Of a stretch of 22,803 bases of DNA, positions 15,776 to 20,304 are shown in pieces. Position numbers and translations under genes: made by a program. This DNA comes from a virus, in IMG/VR virus record IMGVR_UViG_3300046820_000459, positions 1 through 22,803 of that record; one strand, 5' to 3'. How positions within the stretch are numbered: position 1 is the first letter of the stretch; every line of letters begins with the position of its first letter. The notes beneath the pieces were generated by a model. The model searched no databases and was not told the origin of the DNA. It saw nothing but the letters and a program-made list of their open reading frames with translations.

Positions 15776-16208
15776 GGTATGTGTTATCCTCTAGCTGCGC
15801 TGGGGGCGTCACGTCAGTGTACAGCCCTTCGATGACGCGCGACTGTGCTTTTTCCAGCGCGCCTGTGATGCTTATCTGTTGGTCGATGTTTACGTCGATC
15901 TGCTGCTTGGCTACCCAGCCGTGCTGATGCTTGAGTATCTCCAGCGCAGCCTTGCTGTCGCCATCGCGTGCTGCTTCGTACATTGTCTTAGCCGCAGTGT
16001 ACTCGCCGTCAGCGCGTCCTTTGATCTCTGCCATTTCCACCAGCGGGTCTGCGTCGGCCAACACGCGGAACTGCCGCGGGGTTAATCCAGCGGCCATAGC
16101 GAGGCTGTCACCTTTTAGCCCGTACTTGGCGGCTTCATAGATTGCCTCTAGCCGCGACTCGGTGGCCTGCGTCCGCTCTGGTGTAAATGGCAGTGAGTAG
16201 AAAGTCAT
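15699..16208 (-). CDS. terS: Terminase small subunit-like DNA-binding protein, 169 aa
   Basis: Directly before terL, as small subunits are. Residues about 17-60 form a helix-turn-helix (SRLEAIYEAAKYGLKGDSLA, AMAAGLTPRQFRVLADADP), followed by an oligomerising helical part (GEYTAAKTMYEAARDGDSKA, ALEILKHQHGW), a layout typical of TerS proteins that select packaging sites. The C-terminus is 77 nt deep into terL. An ATG at 16232 and a TTG at 16244 are also in frame, but a promoter at 16216-16244 places the transcript start at or just before the ATG at 16208, so that start is preferred and the message would be leaderless. The family is judged by layout, not a specific match. Confidence 0.75.
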   Translation of the reverse strand: MTFYSLPFTPERTQATESRLEAIYEAAKYGLKGDSLAMAAGLTPRQFRVLADADPLVEMAEIKGRADGEYTAAKTMYEAARDGDSKAALEILKHQHGWVAKQQIDVNIDQQISITGALEKAQSRVIEGLYTDVTPPAQLEDNTYHAAADILSPRRDGVDGKVVVTQPEG

Positions 16209-16215
16209 TGGGCGT

Positions 16216-16244
16216 ACTATAGTGTGTTGCATTCTAATTTGCAA
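16216..16244 (-). promoter_or_regulatory. Late promoter driving the packaging/virion operon leftward
   Basis: On the minus strand: TTGCAA (16244-16239), a 17-nt spacer, then TATAGT (16221-16216). The -10 box matches five of six sigma70 consensus positions and the -35 matches four. The start would fall at about 16209, one base before the terS ATG. It is the only strong promoter-like pair found upstream of the late genes. Confidence 0.65.
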
Positions 16245-16501
16245 AAAATAAAAAATTGTTTGCGATCCTACCCGCGACAGTCGCGCGGCCCACCGGCCCT
16301 ACCCCCTCCCCTCCAGCATTATGTTAAATTCAATCTTGCGTTGTGGCTGGCTGGCGATTGCTGGCTTGCGTTGCGCTGTGCAGCGTTCTTGTTCTGTTCT
16401 TGCTGGAATTGAGATTGGCCTTTGCTTGTGGCTGATGCGAACGATTCGCAAAAACATATTGGCTGGCTGGATATTGCGTTGGCCCTTTGTTGTCTGGCCA
16501 G

Positions 16502-16519
16502 CTTTACGTTAACGTAAAG
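16502..16519. repeat. 18-bp perfect palindrome, copy 1
   Basis: CTTTACGTTAACGTAAAG reads the same on both strands. Such symmetry is typical of a binding site for a dimeric repressor or activator. The identical sequence recurs at 16619, with identical single bases on each side (G before, T after). Confidence 0.85.
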
Positions 16520-16561
16520 TCTGGGCGGTTTAGGCTATGCGTTTGCAAGTCTGCGGTGAAC

Positions 16562-16606
16562 CGATTGCGTGATCGATTGCGTTATCGATTGCGTGGCAAT
16601 TTGCGT
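16562..16606 (+). repeat. Four 12-bp iterons (core TTGCGT)
   Basis: CGATTGCGT occurs at 16562, 16574 and 16586, and a diverged fourth copy supplies TTGCGT at 16601-16606, exactly 12 bp on. The array lies between the two 18-bp palindromes. Exact periodicity of short repeats is the hallmark of initiator-binding iterons, though 12 bp is shorter than the usual 18-22 bp. Confidence 0.75.
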
Positions 16607-16618
16607 TGGCCATGACAG

Positions 16619-16636
16619 CTTTACGTTAACGTAAAG
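16619..16636. repeat. 18-bp perfect palindrome, copy 2
   Basis: Identical to the palindrome at 16502-16519, 117 bp away, which is close to eleven helical turns. Two operators on the same face of the helix at this distance could be joined by DNA looping. Confidence 0.85.
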
Positions 16637-16648
16637 TTTGAGGGCAAG

Positions 16649-16781
16649 TTAGGCGATCTAGGCGGTTTAGGCTATCGGGTTTCAAGTCACCGCGAAGTGA
16701 CGAAAACCTATATGGTTATATTCTTATACCCTCTAACTATTTTCATCAGTGACTTAACATTCCATAGCCTAGATCGCCTAA
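16649..16781. repeat. Inverted nonamer arrays (YTAGGCKRT) around an AT-rich core
   Basis: The left arm has three contiguous 9-bp units on the plus strand: TTAGGCGAT (16649), CTAGGCGGT (16658), TTAGGCTAT (16667). The right arm has two contiguous units on the minus strand at 16764-16781. A 7-bp pair, AAGTCAC (16684) and GTGACTT (16749), extends the symmetry. Between them, 16706-16748 is AT-rich and rich in TATA-like steps. Further units lie at 16521-16538 (two) and 16839-16847 (one, minus). Eight copies in total. Confidence 0.75.
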
Positions 16782-16815
16782 GTCAGCCGGAAAGCCGCGG
16801 AAATCAGCCATTAAA

Positions 16816-16860
16816 AAATAGTCATTTGGGTTGAAATGATAGCCTAGCAAATGACTATTT
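16816..16860. repeat. 13-bp perfect inverted repeat with 19-nt loop
   Basis: AAATAGTCATTTG (16816-16828) pairs with CAAATGACTATTT (16848-16860). The loop contains one minus-strand nonamer ATAGCCTAG (16839-16847). There is no T-tract on either side, so it is not an evident terminator. An operator or a structural element of the origin is more likely. Confidence 0.75.
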
Positions 16861-16936
16861 CGCCCAGCCCGATCAATCGGCGCAAAATGTTGCATAAACG
16901 CAACACAATTTGCTGCAAATCCAGAAATCGACATTA

Positions 16937-16988
16937 GAGGGTAAAATATCGTTTGGAGATACCCTCAAACTATGCGAGTAAGAGGGTA
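16937..16988. promoter_or_regulatory. Cluster of three GAGGGTA operator-like sites before the early operon
   Basis: GAGGGTA at 16937-16943 (+), its complement TACCCTC at 16960-16966, and GAGGGTA at 16982-16988 (+). Starts are 23 and 22 bp apart, about two helical turns. A fourth copy, TACCCTC, is at 16727. A TAAAAT box at 16942-16947 overlaps the first site and could be the -10 of the early promoter. No good -35 is seen, which would fit activator-dependent or repressed transcription. Confidence 0.5.
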
Positions 16989-17013
16989 GTTAAACAGTAA
17001 AGGACAATTCAGT

Positions 17014-17175
17014 ATGACACAGACACCTAAGCGCACCTATTTTAACCTTGCCATGCAACAGGAACTTCATTGGCTTGAAGCTATCGTTTTGGAAGAAGGG
17101 CGTTTCAACGCAATGCGCCCTATTCACGTTGCGTTAGTCAAACTGGCAATTCGCAAGAAAGGTGGTGCAGCATGA
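17014..17175 (+). CDS. First early-operon gene, hypothetical, 53 aa
   Basis: Complete frame with AAAGGA 9 nt before the ATG. Reads MTQTPKRTYFNLAMQQELHW, LEAIVLEEGRFNAMRPIHVA and LVKLAIRKKGGAA. A short strand followed by two amphipathic helices is compatible with a ribbon-helix-helix type DNA-binding fold, but no family is recognised. As the first gene behind a cluster of operator-like sites it is a candidate regulator of its own operon (inference). Its stop overlaps the next ATG as ATGA. Confidence 0.7.
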   Translation: MTQTPKRTYFNLAMQQELHWLEAIVLEEGRFNAMRPIHVALVKLAIRKKGGAA

Positions 17176-17354
17176 CACATGATACTGACACTATTTTTGA
17201 TTTCTTGCGCGGCGAGGGCTTAACTTACCGCGACACTGTGATTGAGCTTTCCGAAAAGATTACGGCATTTTTAATCGACGGTGACAGCGACAGCATGGCA
17301 CGTGCCAGCGAACTGACCAAATCCTTACAGCGTCTGATTGATTTAGACGCCTAA
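17172..17354 (+). CDS. Hypothetical early protein, 60 aa
   Basis: Reads MTHDTDTIFDFLRGEGLTYR, DTVIELSEKITAFLIDGDSD and SMARASELTKSLQRLIDLDA. It is acidic and predicted mostly helical, with no Cys or metal motif. It overlaps the first gene by ATGA, and the AAAGGTGG ribosome site lies inside that gene. Acidic, all-helical proteins of this size are frequent among phage host-takeover and anti-defence factors, but nothing here shows such a role. Confidence 0.7.
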   Translation: MTHDTDTIFDFLRGEGLTYRDTVIELSEKITAFLIDGDSDSMARASELTKSLQRLIDLDA

Positions 17355-17379
17355 CAACAATCAATAGGAGTGAGACACT

Positions 17380-17634
17380 ATGACTATTACAACACAAGCA
17401 ATCGCAACCAAATATCTTGGCGCAACCAACACCCGTGGCGGGCGTATCAAAGCGACGGCATGGGGTGGCAACATAACTGTGCCATATGACTATGCGCTAG
17501 ACGTTCAAGACAACCACAAGGCCGCTGCAGACGCTCTCATTGCCAAGATGGGCTGGAACGGCACCTACGCACAAGGCGGCAACACCGACGGCACAGGTTA
17601 CTATTTCGTCAACGTTGGCGGCACCAACGCATGA
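17380..17634 (+). CDS. Hypothetical early protein, 84 aa
   Basis: Reads MTITTQAIATKYLGATNTRG, GRIKATAWGGNITVPYDYAL and DVQDNHKAAADALIAKMGWN, and ends in a Gly-rich YYFVNVGGTNA strand. The GGNITVPYDYALDV.DNH..AA.ALI.K.GW pattern is one I have seen in unannotated phage early genes. The fold looks like a small alpha/beta domain. An AGGAG ribosome site is 9 nt upstream. Its stop overlaps the next micro-gene as ATGA. Function unknown. Confidence 0.78.
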   Translation: MTITTQAIATKYLGATNTRGGRIKATAWGGNITVPYDYALDVQDNHKAAADALIAKMGWNGTYAQGGNTDGTGYYFVNVGGTNA

Positions 17635-17720
17635 GCCGCGCTGCAATCCATAACCTAGCGTTCGCGGTGTATATCATCGCGGCGCTAACCCTTGACCACC
17701 TACTATTCGGAGTAAACTAA
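17631..17720 (+). CDS. Membrane micro-protein, 29 aa
   Basis: From the ATG overlapping the previous stop (ATGA) to a TAA one base before the next ATG. Reads MSRAAIHNLAFAVYIIAALT and LDHLLFGVN. About 18 consecutive residues are hydrophobic and could span the inner membrane once. The exact packing between two genes supports translation. Function unknown. Confidence 0.55.
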   Translation: MSRAAIHNLAFAVYIIAALTLDHLLFGVN

Positions 17721-17721
17721 C

Positions 17722-17928
17722 ATGAAATACGACCGTAACTATTTTCGGATGCTGGACGATAACGGCCTTATCAATGAAGGCCGCGACAGCATGGACGAAT
17801 TGGCAATTGTGCTGGCTGACCGCCTAGCAGACCTAGTGGACGTTAAAGACCAACTAGAGGAATTGCAGATACTGTATGACCGCCTAGTCGCTGAGAATAA
17901 CGCCCTGTTGGACAATATGGCCGAATGA
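17722..17928 (+). CDS. DR-YFRML family early protein A, 68 aa
   Basis: Reads MKYDRNYFRMLDDNGLINEG, RDSMDELAIVLADRLADLVD and then a heptad-like coiled coil (KDQLEELQILYDRLVAENNA). The N-terminal DR.YFRML.D and the central LA.VL..RL..L.D...QLE are shared with the gene at 18322, so the two are paralogues. Ribosome site GGAG lies upstream, and the stop overlaps a membrane micro-gene by ATGA. No known family. A dimeric coiled-coil adaptor is a reasonable guess. Confidence 0.75.
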   Translation: MKYDRNYFRMLDDNGLINEGRDSMDELAIVLADRLADLVDVKDQLEELQILYDRLVAENNALLDNMAE

Positions 17929-18020
17929 GCGCGCTACTCGCTGGCGCTGCCCTATTCCTATTCGCTGGCGCTGGTGCGCTGGCGATATGGTCAATCATTT
18001 ACACGCTGAAAGGAAACTAA
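17925..18020 (+). CDS. Membrane micro-protein, 31 aa
   Basis: ATGA overlap with the preceding gene. Reads MSALLAGAALFLFAGAGALA and IWSIIYTLKGN. A single strongly hydrophobic span of about 24 residues has Gly/Ala small-residue spacing and a positively charged C-terminus. It shares AGAALFL with the micro-protein at 18561, and both follow a DR-YFRML gene. The ribosome site of the next gene lies in its last codons. Confidence 0.6.
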   Translation: MSALLAGAALFLFAGAGALAIWSIIYTLKGN

Positions 18021-18023
18021 ACC

Positions 18024-18317
18024 ATGACAGACGCACAAGAGTTAGCCCGCTATGCCGCGATATTCGCCGCCGATGCAGGCACTGACGCCCTATACTATAA
18101 CCGCTATACTGATGAAATGGCCGACCTGTGCGTTGCTGTCGCGTCAGAGGTAATCACCCGACGCAACATGGCAAACCTAGCAGGGAAAGACTTTTACGCC
18201 TGTGCGTTTGTGGAGCAAGCCGCAAATGCGCTGAACCAATGCCATGCCGCAACGCTGGCGCAATTATTCGACGCAGGCCAGCAAGAGTCCGACAACATTG
18301 CACGGAAAGGAAACTGA
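18024..18317 (+). CDS. Hypothetical early protein, 97 aa
   Basis: Reads MTDAQELARYAAIFAADAGT, DALYYNRYTDEMADLCVAVA and SEVITRRNMANLAGKDFYAC, with the rest helical and Ala/Gln-rich. It is predicted all-helical. The leader AAAGGAAACTAAACCATG is the first of three nearly identical leaders in this operon. It separates the two DR-YFRML cassettes. No family recognised. Confidence 0.72.
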   Translation: MTDAQELARYAAIFAADAGTDALYYNRYTDEMADLCVAVASEVITRRNMANLAGKDFYACAFVEQAANALNQCHAATLAQLFDAGQQESDNIARKGN

Positions 18318-18321
18318 ACCA

Positions 18322-18564
18322 ATGACACAAGATCGCACATATTTCAGAATGCTATCCGATACCGCGCTGGCTGAAGCTGCACGCTATTGCGACAATGACT
18401 TAGCCTTAGTGCTAGGCGAACGCCTTAGCGCGCTGACAGACGCTCAAGAGCAATTAGAAGCCGCAAAGGATGAAATCAAAGAGTTGAATGAACGGCTCGA
18501 CCGTTGGATGGATCGGGCAATCGAATCGTTAGACGCATTAGACGCCTTAAGGCACACCAAATGA
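18322..18564 (+). CDS. DR-YFRML family early protein B, 80 aa
   Basis: Reads MTQDRTYFRMLSDTALAEAA, RYCDNDLALVLGERLSALTD and AQEQLEAAKDEIKELNERLD. It is a paralogue of the gene at 17722, with the same N-terminal motif and same central LA.VL..RL..L.D...QLE, but a longer C-terminal coiled coil. An open frame reaches back to 18244, but the start at 18322 is chosen because it aligns with the paralogue and has the AAAGGAAACTGAACC leader. The stop overlaps a membrane micro-gene by ATGA. Confidence 0.75.
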   Translation: MTQDRTYFRMLSDTALAEAARYCDNDLALVLGERLSALTDAQEQLEAAKDEIKELNERLDRWMDRAIESLDALDALRHTK

Positions 18565-18620
18565 TAGCGGTTATGGCTGGAGCCGCCCTATTCCTATTAA
18601 CCTTAATACTGGATGATTGA
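18561..18620 (+). CDS. Membrane micro-protein, 19 aa
   Basis: ATGA overlap with the preceding gene. Reads MIAVMAGAALFLLTLILDD, essentially one short hydrophobic span. AGAALFL is shared with the micro-protein at 17925, in the same position behind a DR-YFRML gene. Very short, so the call depends on that parallel. Confidence 0.45.
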   Translation: MIAVMAGAALFLLTLILDD

Positions 18621-18801
18621 TATGCAAAGGTCGCCACAAATAGCCATATTCCAGCATAACCGCACAATGCCAAAGCATATGCCGGAAGGCTGCTACATAC
18701 ACAGCGACAACATACGCGTCGGCACAATGTGGGACGGAAGCAAAGACCGCTACATTGTCCGCATAGACCTATTTGAAGATATGGAGGATACAGACCAATG
18801 A
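18613..18801 (+). CDS. Hypothetical early protein, 62 aa
   Basis: Reads MIDMQRSPQIAIFQHNRTMP, KHMPEGCYIHSDNIRVGTMW and DGSKDRYIVRIDLFEDMEDT. It looks like a small beta-rich domain with an acidic C-terminus. Two starts are possible, 18613 and 18622. Neither has a clear ribosome site, so it is probably coupled to the micro-gene it overlaps. The stop overlaps the next ATG (ATGA). Function unknown. Confidence 0.6.
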   Translation: MIDMQRSPQIAIFQHNRTMPKHMPEGCYIHSDNIRVGTMWDGSKDRYIVRIDLFEDMEDTDQ

Positions 18802-18998
18802 CACACGAACAAATCGCAATCATCGCGCTGCTAATCGCGCAAGCCCTATCAATCTACGCCATTTGGCTGACGCAACAGTCAGGTGAATGGTTCCGCAAGG
18901 CATGGCTGCGCGATAGTGCCGAACTGCTCTATTGGAAACGCTACGCAACCCTACGCGACCCCAACACAGGCCGTTACATCAAGAAGGACAAACGCTAA
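18798..18998 (+). CDS. Single-pass membrane protein, 66 aa
   Basis: Begins MTHEQIAIIALLIAQALSIY and AIWLTQQSGEWFRKAWLRDS. Residues 6-24 form a clear membrane span with the N-terminus short, followed by an amphipathic basic cytosolic tail with WKRYATLRDPNTGRYIKKDK. A strong GGAGG ribosome site lies about 10 nt upstream. Its stop and the next start form TAATG. The tail resembles small membrane-anchored phage proteins of unknown role. Confidence 0.72.
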   Translation: MTHEQIAIIALLIAQALSIYAIWLTQQSGEWFRKAWLRDSAELLYWKRYATLRDPNTGRYIKKDKR

Positions 18999-19330
18999 TG
19001 GATAGGAACCTACGCGCCAAGATACGCCAACTGTCCAGCTACATCACCGACAAGTCGGCGGTTATGCAATACATCAACAGGGAACGGAACCTCAACCTGA
19101 CGCTGCGCGACATAGAGGCCGCTTGTGAAGGGGTTAGGGACTATCGCCCCAACCTGCCGCCTATGGCCCCGTCACCGCTGATAACAACGCACAAGCGGCA
19201 GGGATATGATGACTTAGCAAGGGCGTTGTTCAAATATCATGCCGAACGAGCGCAAGGCCCTGACCGCGCCTATTGGCTGGCGCGACTGAACGACCGCCGT
19301 CCCAAGCCCACCACTAACATAGAACTGTAA
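18998..19330 (+). CDS. Hypothetical early protein, HTH-like N-terminus, 110 aa
   Basis: Start chosen at 18998, where ATG overlaps the previous stop as TAATG with AAGGA 9 nt upstream. A longer frame from 18932 would lie inside that gene. Reads MDRNLRAKIRQLSSYITDKS, AVMQYINRERNLNLTLRDIE and AACEGVRDYRPNLPP. The AVMQYINRERNLNLTLRDIEAA part looks like a helix-turn-helix. The C-terminal part has DDLARALFKYHAERAQGPDR and a YWLARLNDRRP end. Basic. Possibly DNA-binding, not assigned to a family. Confidence 0.7.
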   Translation: MDRNLRAKIRQLSSYITDKSAVMQYINRERNLNLTLRDIEAACEGVRDYRPNLPPMAPSPLITTHKRQGYDDLARALFKYHAERAQGPDRAYWLARLNDRRPKPTTNIEL

Positions 19331-19343
19331 AGGAAACTGAACC

Positions 19344-19589
19344 ATGTTTGAAATGAAAGTTATTGATCCAGATGCCGTTGATGATGAAAAAGACATCGAC
19401 TCCGAACTGGACTTGCTGCGCGTAGGCGCAAGGGCGCTGGAGAAGCACGAACGGCTAAAGGCCGAACTGCGGAAGCATGAACGGCATCTGTCGCGTGTCT
19501 GCCAGACCTACGGTCAGCATTACCGCGTTTGGGGCTTTAGGCCTGAACATCTGCGCCAAGCCTGCATCGCACGGGGGCTGCTGAAATGA
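19344..19589 (+). CDS. Hypothetical early protein, 81 aa
   Basis: Reads MFEMKVIDPDAVDDEKDIDS, ELDLLRVGARALEKHERLKA and ELRKHERHLSRVCQTYGQHY, with RVWGFRPEHLRQACIARGLL at the end. An acidic start is followed by a long charged helix and a small helical C-terminal unit. The KHERLKAELRKHERHL part contains a near-repeat (KHER / KHER). It carries the third AAAGGAAACTGAACCATG leader. Its stop overlaps the next ATG. Function unknown. Confidence 0.72.
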   Translation: MFEMKVIDPDAVDDEKDIDSELDLLRVGARALEKHERLKAELRKHERHLSRVCQTYGQHYRVWGFRPEHLRQACIARGLLK

Positions 19590-20119
19590 GCAGCCGCAAC
19601 CTGCCGCACCACCTTTACGTTCACGTTGACGGCGCATTTATCCGCAAGGACGGCAAAGGCTTTGAGCCTGCCGTATGGTTTGCGTTACGCTCGACACCCA
19701 ACCGCGCATGGGGTTGCCATGTGATGCTGGAATGCGGCGCTGTCTATCGTAACGTTCCGCCTCATGCGTTAGCGTTTAGTGCCGACCCGTGGCCCTATTG
19801 GACATTGCAGCAAGCGCAGGTCTGGGACTGCTACGGGACGCAATTCGACGTTATCCGCTATGACTACCTAGCCGACCTGACAGCGCGTTATGACGGGACA
19901 GAAAGCCGGGCAACGTGTCTGTTTACCGCTTGCCCACATGGCGACGGGTTCAGCGCAGCGCCAGAACAATCAAAGGAATTTATGTTTATGAAAACGACAG
20001 GCGATAGGCTGTTGATTAGGCCGACCAACATGGTCTTGTTTGAGGAGCGCAGCTTCACTGAAGATACAGGCTGGCCGACTGACATCAAGACATCAACGCA
20101 AGTCTGGGGGTGCGAATAA
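19586..20119 (+). CDS. Hypothetical early protein, 177 aa
   Basis: The largest gene of the early operon. Reads MSSRNLPHHLYVHVDGAFIR, KDGKGFEPAVWFALRSTPNR and AWGCHVMLECGAVYRNVPPH, followed by DPWPYWTLQQAQVWDCYGTQ and FDVIRYDYLADLTARYDG. It is aromatic-rich (many W and Y) with several His and Cys. The opening beta strands with VHVDGAFI and FALRS are like a small alpha/beta enzyme or binding domain. I recognise no catalytic motif. ATGA overlap upstream, TAATG downstream. It looks like a conserved phage protein of unknown function. Confidence 0.75.
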   Translation: MSSRNLPHHLYVHVDGAFIRKDGKGFEPAVWFALRSTPNRAWGCHVMLECGAVYRNVPPHALAFSADPWPYWTLQQAQVWDCYGTQFDVIRYDYLADLTARYDGTESRATCLFTACPHGDGFSAAPEQSKEFMFMKTTGDRLLIRPTNMVLFEERSFTEDTGWPTDIKTSTQVWGCE

Positions 20120-20304
20120 TGGCTAGACCTATGATATACCCAATGGGGACGCTAGAGGTTGGCGAAGTCGCCACCATGCCAGCCACCAAGCGCGGCGATG
20201 CCAAGCGCACCAGCCGCAACGCCTCACAATATGGCATCCGCAACGGGAAGGCATTCAAGTGCCGCACCGTTGAGGGCGTCACGTTCATCACAAGGTTAAG
20301 ATAA
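20119..20304 (+). CDS. Small basic protein, TRLR-ending family member A, 61 aa
   Basis: Start at 20119 (TAATG with the previous stop). Reads MARPMIYPMGTLEVGEVATM, PATKRGDAKRTSRNASQYGI and RNGKAFKCRTVEGVTFITRL, ending in Arg. Basic, with a likely helix in the middle and a closing beta hairpin. An ungapped match of the last 52 residues to the protein at 21187 gives 11 identities, including the GE pair and the TRLR end, so the two may be distant paralogues. A DNA-binding role is suggested by charge and fold only. Confidence 0.7.
   Translation: MARPMIYPMGTLEVGEVATMPATKRGDAKRTSRNASQYGIRNGKAFKCRTVEGVTFITRLR

Larger units (their letters stand above)
16460..16690. repeat. Degenerate tandem duplication of a ~120-bp regulatory block
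   Basis: Four motifs recur twice in the same order: TTGCGTTGGCC (16474-16484 and 16601-16611), the 18-bp palindrome (16502-16519 and 16619-16636), GGCGGTTTAGGCTAT (16524-16538 and 16661-16675), and GTTT(G)CAAGTC (16541-16551 and 16679-16688). Spacings between copies are 127, 117, 137 and 138 bp, so the copies have diverged by small indels while the motifs stayed intact. Confidence 0.8.
16245..17013. other. Non-coding control/origin-like region between divergent operons
   Basis: About 770 bp between terS and the first rightward gene. The short open frames in it overlap repeats and lack convincing starts. From left to right it holds a G-rich tract (minus strand, 16297-16314), a run of TTGCGT and GGCTGG repeats, a duplicated block with two 18-bp palindromes, four 12-bp iterons, inverted arrays of a 9-bp nonamer around an AT-rich core, a 13-bp inverted repeat, and a cluster of GAGGGTA sites. 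The mix of iterons, AT-rich core and palindromes between divergent early and late operons fits a replication origin fused with a regulatory switch. No function is proven. Confidence 0.6.

Noticed and set aside
15699-16244. Longer terS starting at TTG 16244 or ATG 16232
   Set aside because: These starts overlap the -35 and spacer of the promoter and have no ribosome site. The ATG at 16208 fits the predicted transcript start.
16224-16512. Rightward frames of 62 and 63 codons among the TTGCGT/GGCTGG repeats
   Set aside because: Trp/Leu/Cys-rich translation of repeat DNA with no ribosome site. One begins inside the late promoter.
16562-16606. CRISPR-like array
   Set aside because: Repeats are 9-12 bp with 3-bp spacers, far too short for CRISPR, and no cas genes are near.
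16816-16860. Intrinsic terminator at the 13-bp inverted repeat
   Set aside because: The stem is AT-rich and no T-tract follows on either strand.
16746-16934. Leftward 62-codon frame in the control region
   Set aside because: It has an ATG and a fair composition, but it covers the nonamer right arm, the 13-bp inverted repeat and other small palindromes. It has no ribosome site and no neighbour to couple to. The repeats explain the sequence better. Not fully excluded.
18932-18998. N-terminal extension of the 110-aa early gene
   Set aside because: The extension would sit in another frame over the membrane protein's C-terminus and has no ribosome site. 18998 has both TAATG and AAGGA.
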